DNA of 64,000 nt from Dicyema japonicum (GCA_011109175.1 RDEW01000016.1:620134-684133); one strand, 5' to 3'; shown: positions 35,857-47,830, counted from the stretch's first letter. The notes: generated by a model not told the origin, from the sequence alone. Made by a program: numbers and translations.

Positions 35857-37050
35857 ATGAACCTGATTAATAATTTTATTGTATTTTTTTTGTTGAGCAA
35901 AATTGACACATTGAAATCTGAATGGAGGCTATTATTTGAGGCATATATGAACTGTCCGAATATTTCTGAATTTGTCTATATTTTGTTTACTCTAGAAGAA
36001 AAAATTTAATTTGAACAAGGATTTATATGAAGCAAAGAAGAGGATAATGCTTTTGCCGTGTTTAGAAAATATTTTCGTATACTTTAAATTTTTTCCAACA
36101 TTTAAAAATGAATCTTATACTGTCGAATTAATATTAGAAATGTTTCAACGTAAGTTCTTAGTATATTTAAGATGGCAAACGATATACTAGAAACACAATG
36201 ATTCCTAAAACTAAATATGGTGATTTCTACCGCTGTGGATCAATTCCTATTAGTTTTTCGAATAAATTTTCTTTTATAATTTATTTTATGAAGTTACAAT
36301 TCTACAAGAATAATTCTTTGGAATATTTTACTGGAAAAGGTTTTAATTATAATTTACTTAGCGAATGACTGTAACCCAAATAATGACCCAAATACACCGA
36401 TTTGGTATATAGTTAAAAATGATACAATCCGTGGAGCTTTAAGTGCAAAAATCAAAATATCATATATCAAAAATAACAACATTGTAACGTGTAGGTTGAT
36501 TTTAAGATAAGGGATAAGTTATTCGAAAGGGAAGAGCCTTACTATAAATTGGATAATTATCATATTGAGCTTAGATTGACAGATTAAGCATTCCTCAATA
36601 TTTATTTCGGCACATAATTCAGCTTATGAATATTACATTTTTGAATTAGTTTATTGTTTCATACATGAGAAGAAACTTAAATGTTTGCATGTAGATCGAA
36701 TCTTCAAATGGATTAGACTAGGCAATCACTATCATTGCGGATTAATTTCACAAAACAACTCCAATGGAATGTCGATTGAAATTTCATCTTTTAAATTACA
36801 ACTTTTCCGCAATGATTTGAATTTTGGATTTATCGGATTTGGTAATTTAATCAACTGAATTTTAGAAGAAACATGTTTTAAAAAACCACCAACCCTGAAA
36901 AAACGGCGGATACATGTAATGATTGGAATCGTATGCGGAGTTGTCGGACTACTACTTATTAGTGGCAGCATAGCTACTGTTTATATCAAATCAAAATCAC
37001 ATACCGAAGAAATTCAAGAAAACATTCCATTAGTCTTTTTAAATGAATAA
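35857..37050 (+). CDS. LAMP-like type I membrane glycoprotein, two luminal domains
   Basis: Probably a lysosome-associated membrane protein. It starts with a signal peptide, MNLINNFIVFFLLSKIDT. Introns 35974-35995, 36150-36171, 36340-36361, 36489-36511 and 36842-36865 are 22-24 nt. Two luminal units each end in Y-x-C-G...I-x(2-3)-F/M-K-L-Q...C: YRCGSIPI to ANDC, and YHCGLISQ to EETC. Each has exactly 37 residues between the cysteines, the spacing characteristic of LAMP domains. A basic stop-transfer flank (LKKRR) comes next, then the membrane span IGIVCGVVGLLLISGSIATV and a short tail, KSKSHTEEIQENIPLVFLNE, with an acidic-dileucine-like ENIPLV. One base of frame is unaccounted for near 36582, so either one error or a first step of decay. 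Family naming is inference from cysteine spacing and topology. Confidence 0.6.
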
Positions 37051-37054
37051 TTTA

Positions 37055-37690
37055 TTTCCTAAAAAACGCCAACAATTTAGTTCAATTTATATAATTAAGT
37101 TTTTTGTAAAACTTGAAAAAAACTCCATCCAAAAAATAGTCACTAGAGAATCATTTACCATGTTTTATAATCAAGACAAATCGACACTAACCACTTTGAT
37201 ACCGGAAGTCACATTCGAAGATGAGTTTGGTGGTCGTCTTTACACCCATAGAATCCACACAAGCGCATTTCGTGCATTAGCGAATGCTCGTATGTGCATG
37301 GACACGTCTTTCGATTATTGAGAGATTCCTTTCCGGAGTTCCTCACTCCGTATCATTTAATGGTAATTTCTGGTCTATTTAATTGTTTCCATGATAACTG
37401 GCTAACACCGCATTCCTTGTAGATTCTTTTGCATGAGATTCTGATTGGCCAATTAATTCCTGTTATTTGCTCAGGTGATTCCTGTGAAAGACTCCAGCCT
37501 GTGCTCTTCCTTTATTGAGGTATCCCAGGTCCCAGCCTTGTATATAAAAAAAGATTATATAAGCAAGTCGTATACCAATATAATTAGTTTGGTGATAATC
37601 ACTTTTCGTTTAAGCCATTGTTTTTCAACCTTTTTTTCTCTGTCTAAACTGAAGATTTATTATACACAATTTGGTAAGATATATTAATTT
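37055..37690 (-). pseudogene. Possible degenerate RT C-terminus
   Basis: Minus strand has IGIRLAYIIFFYIQGWDLGY and KGRAQAGVFHRNHLSK, loosely like the post-RT L-Y-Y-R-LLYN-GTWD...FHR segment of other elements here. Stops are frequent. The plus-strand open frame 37043-37321 is an alternative that I do not recognise. Confidence 0.3.
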
Positions 37691-37919
37691 TGCGTCAATT
37701 AATTCATCTCTTAATACGGAATCATAGTTTGAAACTTTGGATTTGAATTGATCGATCATCCACTAATAAATACAAAAACTATTTCTGAAAAAGAACCTCA
37801 GTTTTGACTGAAGACAAGTGGGATTTACAAATTTTCAAATTCAAATTCATTATCTGCAACTTTTTGACTTTAGTAATTTGACAATTTCATTTCTTAGAAA
37901 TAATAGTTAATATATGTCG

Positions 37920-38620
37920 ATTTTAGCATCAAACAAACTAGTAGCTTCTCGGATTGATGTAAAGAAGCCTTAAGACTCTGTGGACCATTGCTTTCTCTAC
38001 CATTTTTGGACTGATTGGCCTCGCAATGTGGATTCCACACTGCACGTGTAAAGCTATCGATGAAGTCTTTGAAACATTTGTCTTCTTGGGTTTTCCCTCA
38101 CTGTCTGAGACCCAAACATTGTGATTTCTTTCGGGATTTACTAATTCCTTTTTTTGTAGAGGTCACAAGTACAGATTATATCCTTTGAGGTCTGTGTAGG
38201 TGCTAGAGACGAGTCACTGGCCCGATCGATTGACCAGACTATGTTGTCTTTGGAGATCAAGAAATGGATTTTCCTATTTTACTTTTCTTTATCAGCACTT
38301 GGAATGGACTCTAACTGTACAGGTGTTTCTACCGCTACAAGCCTTAAAAATCAATTCAGTCGTTTCAGAATGGGATCTTTATATGGCCCATTTTTATTCC
38401 TTCTTGAGAGTCACAAAATTTTTCTTTTCAGAATTCTGCTGGTCCATGGGCAAAGACGTCTGGGCAGCAGTCACTTTTTCGACTTTAGGTATGTGATATA
38501 TTTCATTTTCTTGGAAATACAATATAGGTCGATTTTATAAAGTTTTTATAATTCTTTTAGCATCTAACAAACTATTCGCTTCTTGGAACACCTAAAACCA
38601 CAATAAAACCAAAACTAACC
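37920..38620 (+). CDS. Unrecognised membrane-protein exons
   Basis: Several open exon-like blocks on the plus strand. Block one reads LWTIAFSTIFGLIGLAMWIP (hydrophobic) then HCTCKAIDEVFETF. Block two reads RSIDQTMLSLEIKKWIFLFY, and block three SEWDLYMAHFYSFLRVTKFF then WSMGKDVWAAVTFSTL. A TTTTAG-preceded phrase, CATC-AACAAACTA, occurs at both 37927 and 38560 as if an exon were duplicated. GT-AG gaps of 37-72 nt can be drawn, but no assembly of the pieces is secure. I cannot name a family. Confidence 0.3.
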
Positions 38621-38699
38621 ATCAAGAAGATTCTAAAATTTTAATATTTTAAAGTCAATTTTTAGGTCAAAATTTCCATTTTATAAAGTCAAAATAATA

Positions 38700-39640
38700 T
38701 TAGCCCTATTAATTTTTTTAAATAAAACATTTTTTATATTAATTAAACAATTATTCGAAAATAAGTTATTAGCTTCTGGAAGTCATATGCCTGAGTAGAG
38801 TGGCCTTCAAAGTCCATTTCCGATATAAATATGACAGTGTTATCAATTAACAACTCTGACATACCTGTCAAAGAATAAGCCAGTGGAGTTGTGCTTGGAT
38901 AATTGCCCTGTCGATCGGTAACGTAGGACCCACCTGAATGTCCTCGTTGGTAGTTCCATCATACTTGGATTGTAGATTTACAGTACCTATAAGTGCCGAT
39001 GTGGTGGTGCAGTAGATTGTTATGGAATCATCCAGTTTTTTACCTAAGAAGCGCAGGACCATTCTCAAGAAATGAGGCGATTAACTGAATTGGAAGCGAT
39101 TCCTGGAGTTCATTAGATACTCCTCCATACTGAAACAAAGAGATCGAAAACGGCCGGACGAAATTAAAATTAAATAAGGGAAACAACCATTGTTATCGAA
39201 TTGCCACGTAAATCGATTCCTTTCTTCTTCCAACATTGTCAAAATACGGTAGCCATATGCCGTGGAAAGTGGTAGGAAAGCCAATAAATAAATTAAGAAG
39301 TGTTGATTGAAATAACTAAAAGAAATAAGAGGGAAATTTCTTTTTTTGTAAGAAACTGACTTCTGATTACACTCAAAAACTACGAATAACAAGAGATTTA
39401 TTGACTTTTCCAGTTGATCTATTTAACAATTATCATTATTTTTGCAAGACGCAACTCAATGAATGTTATCACCTTGTAGCTTTTGCAACACTTTGATGAT
39501 CTTCCTATTAGATTGTCCACGCTCTCCTTGAAAACGCGAGCATTGTTACCGGAACTGTTTGATCCGTTCTTAGTATATGCCAAAATAACTTCCACTTCTC
39601 CCTTTTGGCGGTTAATTGTGAAAGGCAACGCTACATCGAT
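38700..39640 (-). CDS. Unrecognised candidate gene
   Basis: Minus-strand blocks look protein-like. They are PFTINRQKGEVEVILAYTKN with VFKESVDNLIGR; YGYRILTMLEEERNRFTWQF; GGVSNELQESLPIQLIASFL; and KKLDDSITIYC with GTVNLQSKYDG. They can be separated by GT-AG gaps of about 20-60 nt. The plus strand is also open across 39483-39704, so strand choice is uncertain. Confidence 0.3.
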
Positions 39641-39704
39641 TTTGCTGGTGAGTATAATTTATCATAAATTTTTTTTCATTAAAATATGTAATTTTACGAA
39701 TTAA

Positions 39705-40450
39705 CTAAAGTGAATTGATAAAGTCTATTATTGTTACACAGGATCACCGGGTTAAAAGGAAAGTTACCCCAGATCGATATGGGGGATGTTCTATCAGACG
39801 TGACGAGAATCGAGAAATGACATGCATTTTGTATCTATGGTGGTTTTAAAGGTATTTGGTCAAAGTTTGTAGGAATGAAGTCGTTGTCTTCCTTCCGTAG
39901 TCGACTAATAAAAAACTGCTTCAAGAGGGGTGGATGTATAGTTGCGACCAATGACTCTTTTGAAAGGTTCCAAAATTCAGACAGTTTTACGAGATAGCAG
40001 CATGAATACTTCGAAGTTAATAGTTGAGGCAGTCATTGGTTGAGTTTTCCTTTGTTCAATTTCAGTTATTGGACTTTTAAGCAATATCATGTCCTATATT
40101 CAAATATATATAAGTCTTCCAAAACCTTCCGCTGTGACTAAGATATGTGCTCTACCTGCTTACTCTAAAGATGATTCGGTAATATATGATCATAAAGTGT
40201 CATCCACTTTGAGTGTGTAATTATGGTGTTTATAGAATTTGCTCACAAAACTTTTCCATATTAGTACTATTGTTTCTATGTTTACTTTAGAATTGTGAAT
40301 TTATGCCATTTTTCTGGCTAGCAGATCACACAGGTATTGTTGGTAGACCAATTACTGCAAAATTACAGTGACTGCACTATTCTCCACTATGGTTGAAGAA
40401 TAATACACAACGATCTTTATATCTAGAAGAAAGGTAACCGTGCGATACTC
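39705..40450. other. Unassigned intergenic
   Basis: No domain or repeat partner recognised on either strand. Confidence 0.3.
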
Positions 40451-40454
40451 AATC

Positions 40455-40745
40455 ATGTTCTGTCGACCAAATCCATCTTCTATTTTTTCATTAAAGTCTT
40501 TCTTTTCCAAAGAGACATGGACAAGTAAGTTCGCCTCATTCCATTTCGTCGCACGTCATAGTTTCGCGCACATCACTTTATTCTTCGGCGGAATAGTATT
40601 CAAAATGTAATTTTTATCATAGGATTTGTTCAGGGAGAAGGAAGATCCCTTTCAACTACTGTGTCGTGCCAGAATGACTCGTCACCTCACGGGTGGAATT
40701 TGTTTTGACAAGAATTGACATTCGCTGAAAACCCCATGATTGCGG
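40455..40745 (-). repeat. SINE family 1, minus-strand copy
   Basis: The reverse complement matches the copy at 31.9-32.3 kb: GCGAATGTCAATTCTTGTCA, then CTGGCACGA-ACAGTAGTTG, AAAGGGATCTTCC and TTCCGCCGAAGAAT. The tRNA-like head is mostly lost. Confidence 0.65.
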
Positions 40746-41119
40746 CTCTATGTTCTTTGATTTATTACCAATGAGACTACATGCTTTCCTTAAACGATAC
40801 TTAAACTTGTCCATGTCTCGAAGAATATTAAAAAGATCCATTCACTTTTTCTATTCTTTAATCTAGAACACGCAAAGTTACCAGGAGTGTCTCTCAGCAA
40901 TATAGCGATCTCTTGGACTTTTATCTAAGATCGGCGTCAAGGCGGTTTCGTGTTCATTAATTTTTTTGGCTGTGGAAATAAAAAGCAAAATAAATACCTG
41001 CCCAAATACACAAATTGAGATATTGTCATCTCGCAATGCTTTTTGCTTCATATTTGAAAATAGTCAATCTCCACCGAAATGAGTATAATTATGTTAAGAA
41101 TAATAATTATGACTTTAAG

Positions 41120-41300
41120 GTATACCATATTGTTTTTATCACTAATTTGTAGCACACTGATGGACTGCAAATCCGAGACAATAATGTCGGCAGGCAAATG
41201 AGAGGGAAACACTGTGGAATTCCCAAACTGTTCTGTAAATTGTAAGGTCTTTTTTGTCTCTTGTAGACAGCATACAGGGATTTTGTATTCACATGCCAGT
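41120..41300 (-). pseudogene. Endonuclease scrap of the 57.4-kb family
   Basis: Nucleotide match to 57499-57620 on the opposite strand, including CTGTCTACAAGAGACAAAAA, TTGCCTGCCGACATTAT-type words and TCTCGGATTTGCAGTCCATC. Encodes the QETK segment of the EEP domain. Confidence 0.65.
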
Positions 41301-41844
41301 TTTGTTTTTTGTAAGGTTTTTTATATCCTATGCGATTAAAAGTTTCCATAGTGAACGAAGAAATTGGTAGGAATACGTATAAAACATAGTGCAATTTAAC
41401 CAGAATAACATAGAAATATACATAATGAATAAATTCAGATAATCCCAGCATTGCTAGCAGTCATCAATGCTCAGAAATTATGTAAGTGCCATTTAGTGGG
41501 AACTACACTGGATGGTTTTTGACTAATGGTACTTTTTTTATTATCATTGAGGATCTGGCTCCAACAAAGATGGTGAACCAATGAAGAACAGAATAAAAGT
41601 AAAACTTTCAAGTATACACTAGAACCAACTAACGTAGACGCAAAATTTTAACTGTTTAAATTATATTTTTGTAAGACAAAAATTACTACAAAAGTCTTTG
41701 ATCCTAAGATATTTGGTCAGAGAAACAAAATGAAAAGAACGGAATATCTGATGAAAGATAAAAAATAATAAATATTTATGAAATTCAAATAAAAAAATTA
41801 ATAAAATTTATATTAAGGTCATTAAAATATATTCAAGTTATAAA
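41301..41844. other. Upstream region of the ZYG11-like gene
   Basis: AT-rich, no repeat or coding signal recognised. Confidence 0.3.
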
Positions 41845-44318
41845 ATGGAAACACCTTCATTGTATGCAATATGCATTAATAATATTCGAAAATACTATGA
41901 TGAAGAAAGATATATAAAATTAAACGACAAGTCTAAAAAAATGTTGTCCAAAAGAATCCAAAATGAATTGAAATATTTGAGTTCATGTCCTGAGAACGAT
42001 AAGTTATTTCAAGATTCAAGTTTATATCCTATTTCGGAAGTAGTACAGAAGGACATTTTTTACATTGAGAAATATTTGAATTCATGTCCTGAGAACGATA
42101 AGTTATTTCAAGATTCAAGTTTATATCCTATTTCGGAAGTAGTACAGAAGGACATTTTTTACATAGAATTAACGCATGAAGATGTTGAAATAAAGGACGT
42201 TGTTAATATGATTCGAGTTTATCCAAATTTATCAAATATTACAATAAGAAGAATTTTTTCATACAAAAAGAATCCTTTACTTTCGATTTCCCCGAATGTG
42301 GTCAAATCATTCTCACTTTTGCGTTATGATGACCCAGATTTGCTACATTATCTATTTATGACTGGATTTAGAAAACTAATTCGTCTCAGACTCCTCGCAC
42401 AAAAAAAGTCTATGACTATTTATAAAAGCACACTAAAAATAATTGAAAAACTGGAACGCATAGATTTTCACAACGTCTTAGTTACCGATTTTGCTGAATT
42501 TAAGAAGGCATTAATAATCCAGAGTCTTTAAGGTGGATTTTGTTTCAAATCTAGATATTTTATACATACAAGTGATGGAAAACTAAAAGGATACGACTGT
42601 AATTTTTTTTCACTTTTTAAAAAAGCCAAAAATCTTACTTGCGCGAATTTTTCTGGATATTTTATTAAAAGAAAAATACTAAAAAAGTTAACCAAGTAGT
42701 TTACTTTAATAAATTTAGACTAGTCAGAAAAATTGGATTTAAAAAATTTCACCATAATGAAATTTTACTTTTCAGTAAAAATATAAGTGATTCTGTATAT
42801 TTTATAAAAGAATGTAGAATGATCCGCAATCAATTATAAATAACCTTGTCTCGTCTATACAACATTTCGATAATAAAATAAAACTATTTACCTATGTTAT
42901 GCGAAAGATTAATTATGTTCATTTTAAAATTGAAAATAAATTATTAAACCCATTTTTGAAAGTATTCTAAAATATAAATTTAGTTTATACGTCGATTCAT
43001 GTATTTTGATATAGACTTCAGTACAACTATACAATAAAATAAAAAACCGAGCGATTCCACACTCTACCATTTGGTATCATATATCTCATCCATAGCTTTA
43101 TTTTTGAAATTTTTCTTGAGATGATCAGTTCTGACAATGCACACTCCGTATCACACTCTAATATTTTATTTTTAGACTTTTATTCAGTTTTTAGTCCATT
43201 TTAAACCGTGGAAGATCTCAATCTTTGTTTGTTAATTCTTATTTTAGCTCCCTGCACTGTCTGTTATGTTAATAAAACTTCATTACCCAGACAAATATTT
43301 TCAGCCTGATTGTAACTTAATAATGAAAAATATGAGTATCAATCTTATAGCTTATGTTGGCTATTCTGAAGGACTTGTCAAAGTTCATATTACAATATAA
43401 TTTTAGTTATGTGTTGAACGTTTTAAAACAGAAGACTTTCTTGATTCCACTAAATTTGATTTGTTATGTTTTTCAAAGTTCATATTACAATATAATTTTA
43501 GTTATGTGTTGAACGTTTTAAAACAGAAGACTTTCTTGATTCCACTAAATTTGATTTGTTATGTTTTCTTCTAGGTATTTGAAATATATTTTGTTAGACG
43601 AAAATGAAAAGAACATGAAGATTTTTTTAGATTATAATGGAATTTATTATGTTTATTATTTTTTTCAAAAGATATTGCATACCTGATCTAGAATTTATAT
43701 TAATTCCAATCATTTACATCGTAGAAATTATAGCTAAATGTTCAAACTCCAGACATTTAATATGGACGTATGGTCTAATAAATTTAATATTGTAAAAATT
43801 TTTTTATTTAAAAGAGACATGGAATTAACTATTATCATCTTATAAACTTTTTCGTTTTTAGATGTATCTGCCAGATATTAAGAGACCCAAATGATATTTC
43901 CCTTATATTTATGAATTCTAATCATAGCGATTTGAATCCACGTGAGCTTATACTAAATAAAATTGTTCAGTTTATAAAAAATCATTGTACTGAAGTCGAA
44001 GATTATTTCAATAGGTTGATATTTCATAAGTTCTATCTTAAGGTCAATGAAATCCACAGTAAATTTATTGGATGCAAACACAGATGAACGAATTTGGCTT
44101 TGGGCTGTGTGGGAATGTGCTAATTTATTTAGGAGATATCGTTATTCCTTATTTTTATAATAGCAAGTAGACATGTGGGCATGCTTATTTCTCATAACAT
44201 TCTTATAAAAATTGAAAATATCTGTTTACTATCTAACATGAAAGAGATTCATTATTATGCAGAAATTTTTAGGACAAATTATAATGTTGTTATTTTTTTT
44301 AATTTAGTATTATATTAA
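41845..44318 (+). CDS. ZYG11/ZER1-like CUL2 substrate receptor, possibly decaying
   Basis: ZYG11 proteins recruit substrates to CUL2 ubiquitin ligases through N-terminal leucine-rich and C-terminal armadillo repeats. Start METPSLYAICINNIRKYY resembles the family's SLLDICLNFL opening. LRR-like helices follow (YPNLSNITI, GFRKLIRLRLL, AKNLTCANF). ARM-like blocks include FLLDENEKNMKIFLDYNGI and IIYIVEIIAKCSNSRHLIW. The end is diagnostic: RIWLWAVWECANLFRRY, spliced to PSRHVGMLISHNILIKI, then EIHYYAEIF, as in ZYG11 (LWAVWA...NPSRYCSMLI). Introns seen: 42696-42718, 43377-43406, 43575-43597, 44015-44042, 44141-44163 (23-30 nt). Frame breaks lie near 42520 and 42825, and two tandem duplications lie inside. 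Read as a recent pseudogene or an assembly-damaged gene. Confidence 0.65.
41971..42168. repeat. 99-bp tandem duplication inside the ZYG11-like exon
   Basis: Two nearly identical 99-bp units, 41971-42069 and 42070-42168, keep the frame and duplicate 33 residues (KYL-SCPENDKLFQDSSLYP and following). Confidence 0.95.
43379..43568. repeat. 95-bp tandem duplication spanning an intron
   Basis: Units 43379-43473 and 43474-43568 are almost identical. The unit spans most of a 30-nt intron plus the following exon. Because 95 is not a multiple of three and the second copy lacks the GT donor, it disrupts the reading frame of the gene. Confidence 0.95.
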
Positions 44319-44404
44319 TCGACAGTAAAGTTAATTAATATTAATTACTTTATTAATAATATTACTAATAAATTAAATATTTGAATTTGTGTGACTGTTT
44401 TTCT

Positions 44405-44750
44405 ACTAAGCACAAACATTTCCAATGGACCAATCTTCGAAGTACCCTAACAGAGAAATCAGTAAAAACGTAGATTTTGTGGTTCCTGGTTTGTTCGGAA
44501 CACAAAATCTGATGTACAACTTCTCAATCTTGTGCCGCTACAAATTTCCATTCCAATCTTCTCTCTTCACAGGCAATCAGTGATACACTCAAGTATGTTG
44601 ACAAACTCAATTGGGTCGTTGATGTAGTCATGGCTGCTCAAAAAAGATTCAACATAATTCCTCATGGAGGATTGCCGATGATTACACGTACATATAACAA
44701 AAAGATTCCCATTAGTGGTGGATTTGAAGACATTCAAAAAGTTCAATGAT
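44405..44750 (+). CDS. Unrecognised exon(s), paralogous to the next feature
   Basis: Clear open exon after an AG at 44572: AISDTLKYVDKLNWVVDVVM, then PHGGLPMITRTYNKKIPISG, stop at about 44746. The upstream exon or start (MDQSSKYPN near 44424, or a different frame) is unresolved. The pattern VDKLNWVVDVV...GGLPMITR...N recurs 600 bp downstream. Function unknown. Confidence 0.4.
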
Positions 44751-44954
44751 TGACTAATATCTACAATAAATAAGAGCAGTTGGAAATATGGAATAGAGAC
44801 AAAACCGAATAAGCAACTTATATCATATTGGCCAATTTATGGCTTAAAGTTCACGTCATGTGTTTAAAAACACAATTTTGCCGAAAAATTGGCTAATTCT
44901 CAAATTGGGCCAAGATGAGGTCCTGACAGAGCGTGCTGGGATCTCGTGATTAGT

Positions 44955-45812
44955 TAGTTTGTGTAACCGTGGTCTCTGGTGTTATATTAATAATATTTTT
45001 TTTAATTTTAATATCTTGTTGTTGTGGACATGGTGGTTTCTTGTAAGAAAAGAAAAAAATGTTTCAGTCGACCTATCTACGAATATTACTAAAAGAAAAA
45101 ACAAAAGGACCGTAGAGAATGTGGTCGATGACTTCACCAAAACGCAAGAAGTTGTCAATATTGACCTTAAAGAACATCTCTCTCTACAATGTCTAGTTAC
45201 AAAGTTCACACTGTGGACCGGATGCAATGGGCTGTGGGGATCGTTGAGTCTGCAACATCAAAATTCAAGAGGATTTCCCGTGGTGGATGGCCTCTGATAA
45301 CGAAAGCTTTTAACTTGAGATTTTGGAAATTAAGTCCATTGCCGATTTCAAGTGCTTGCTTTCCTCCAAATCCTTTGTGGTCTGTCAGTGGAAGAAAAAC
45401 AGTTGGTAAAAGTTTCAAACTTTGGAAAACGTTTTGGTGAGTTTTGTTGCCAATTTGCAAAATTACTCACCTCATGAAGGAACTTTTGTGTACTTGCAAC
45501 GAAGATTCCCAGACAAATTTTAGAAAGGAGATTCTGTGTGGAATTAAAGCATCAATTAAAAAATATAATGATTCCTTGCCAAGCTTGGATATCTACGATA
45601 TCACTGATATCATATATTCTGGGCATTGTATTTAAGAGGCTCTTACCGAGAAAGACACGAAAGAAGTAGGGAAGAATCAAAGACAAACAAACTCACTAAA
45701 CTTAAGCAACAACTTGAGCAACTTCAAGTGGCTTGTGAAATAAACCGGAAGAATCAATTTGAAGAAAAAATTTCCCTCATTGCTGATTATTCGGAGAGTA
45801 CCATTTGACAGA
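44955..45812 (+). CDS. Unrecognised gene with coiled-coil C-terminus
   Basis: Exon-like blocks on the plus strand: a basic, charged stretch (KRKNKRTVENVVDDFTKTQE), then HTVDRMQWAVGIVESATSKF with GGWPLITKAFNLRF, a middle block (LCTCNEDSQTNFRKEILCGI), and a coiled coil (KLTKLKQQLEQLQVACEI), stop at 45806-45808. The middle block matches VDKLNWVVDVV...GGLPMITR of the preceding candidate, so the two are tandem paralogues. Exon junctions are not fixed; product not recognised. Confidence 0.4.
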
Positions 45813-45959
45813 AAAAAACAAGGAGGACCATAACACGATTAGCTCTGGGCAATTAGTCATAAGAGACGTATCGTGCGCTTAGCTTCCTCCTCCGACCAAT
45901 TTTTACTGATTATTTTTACAGTGGTACCTAGTATCGTCGTCTCGCTATTTTGCTAGATG

Positions 45960-46150
45960 ATAGGCCGAAAACGGTAGGGATCTCAGAAGCGACCATATTC
46001 CTCAAAAACTATTTATTAACATTAAGCAGGATATCACGGAAGATGTTTTCCTGAGGTTAAACATATCTCGAGTGGATTGGCCCATGATTTTCATGTTGAA
46101 TAATTGTGATTTACCTAAAGAATTTTCAATAAAATCAACGGGGGCCAGCT
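45960..46150 (+). pseudogene. Jockey-like endonuclease scrap
   Basis: Plus strand reads RSDHIPQKLFINIKQDITED and RLNISRVDWPMI, matching SDHIPQEI...SSIDW of the 28.2-29.1 kb copy. Only the last part of the EEP domain remains. Confidence 0.55.
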
Positions 46151-46429
46151 GTTTGAAGAAAAATCTCTAATTTTCAGGTCACCAACGAATGAACATAGTG
46201 GATTCCCTTATTCTTGTCTGAACCTGTGGAATTTATAGCCATTCATTCCTATTGACTTCTCTGATAATGGAGTGACGAGTGTAGGATATGTTCGACTTTG
46301 TAAACAGCCATGTCTCAATAAACATCAGGCCAACTAACTACTTAAAAGCCATAATATCAGAAAACTGTAAATCATTATTATAATATTAATAATTGAATAC
46401 TCAAATCTGTAATTGATAATAACGTCTTC

Positions 46430-47075
46430 CGTTGTATTATAGCAAATATTACAGCAATTCCATCACCACACAAACAGCTATTATAAATTCGTTTTCTAAA
46501 TTTAACTCAATATTACTGAATGCCTGAGAGTTCGTTGTACTTCGAGTACCATGGCTTGTCATATAACTCCAAGTTGTGAAGGTCTTTAAATATGTATTCA
46601 AGTGTGTTGACTTGTATTTTAGATTTTCATATTTTTCAAAATCACATCCGAGTCCTAATGTTGGTTATTATAAGTTACCGTTTCCAGTGAATAATGTATT
46701 ATCATCTTTTTTTGATATTTGCATTTTCATGTCTTTTATATTTATACTTCCATATTTAGGAATAGTTGCAACTGTTTCACTGCTGTTATAATAACCATTA
46801 GTCGAAATTTCCCACTTTTCACTGAACTGATCTGTATGATTGGAAATCAATGTTAATTCCCAAGAAAAGTAAGATATATTGTTTGCTCCAAAGAAGACTG
46901 ACATTGTTAATTCTATATCATTTTTCTTCCATATAAGCTCACATAGGAAATTTTCAGCAAAACTAAATTCAAAAAATGCGTCATTTAAATTTTCATATTT
47001 CATCTTTGTAAATATAATGTGATTACAGTATTATTGATTATATATTCAACGTCAATTATTCCACTGAATAACATT
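46430..47075 (-). CDS. LAMP-like membrane protein, divergent third copy
   Basis: Minus-strand exons around introns 47004-47026 (23 nt) and 46655-46678 (24 nt). Luminal sequence: ISYFSWELTLISNHTDQFSE, then IPKYGSINIKDMKMQISKKD and FTGNGLGCDF, which follows the I-x-I-x-x-M/F-K-x-Q...C pattern of the other LAMP-like genes. Potential N-glycosylation sites NIS, NHT and NSS are present. The downstream exon ends with a short hydrophobic IIAVCVVMELL. A longer membrane span appears only in another frame, so the 3' end is unresolved. The 5' exon (MLFSGIIDVEYIINNT) is also inferred. Confidence 0.45.
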
Positions 47076-47639
47076 ACGACCCGTTCGTCCACCAATGCAG
47101 CCACAAGGGAACATTATTGTACAACATTTTAAAAGTCTTGATATTATTCATCACTGATTTATTGATTATTAAACACGTGTATATTCCTATTATTGATAAA
47201 TTTTGTACAGCTAGCAATTGGAGCATTCTCACAGCAAATGTTCTAATTATGAATTATTTTTTTCAAATAAAGTGGAAATTAAAGTTTTAAAAAACAAATT
47301 AATTTTTATAGAATTTTTATAAAGCGTTTCAACATTTCACTTAATACTTATAAGTCTGATGCAATATCTACATTAACTAGATGTGCCCCCGAATTTCGCT
47401 CTTATGGATTCTGAGTTTGCCATCAATTTGGTTTCTAAAATAAATGAAAGACTATTTTAATTTTTTATATTTAATTTTATTGCAAAAGCTTTAAATAATT
47501 GATCAAATTGGAAGAATTTAATGTCCTTGCAACGTCTCACCATGGAATTATTCCAAAGACCAAGGGTAAACACTAACTAATCCCGTGTTCCCGATACATT
47601 CAAGTAGAGCCCTTATCCAAGCGAAATGATCAAGAGTAG
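47076..47639. other. Unassigned intergenic
   Basis: AT-rich, no domain or repeat partner recognised. Confidence 0.3.
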
Positions 47640-47830
47640 TTTGTCCTGGAAGTGAGGTCGAAGTCAGAACTCGTTGCCCATAAGCGCAATAGTCTCTCGG
47701 TGGAATGAAGAGATGGATTCTTATGAATACAATCAAGATATTGTCGTCACCTAGGTTAAGTGGATCAGATGATAACACTAGAAAAAAAGAGATATTCAAT
47801 CTAATAGCCATATGGCACTACGTTTTTTTA
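47640..47830 (+). repeat. Dispersed repeat, copy 1
   Basis: Aligns imperfectly with 57890-58075: AACTCGT-GCC-ATA, AGAGATGGA, TATGAATAC, GTGGATCA and ATCTAATAGCCATATGGCAC versus ATCAAATAGCCAGATGGCAC. Origin unknown; probably an old transposon portion. Confidence 0.5.
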
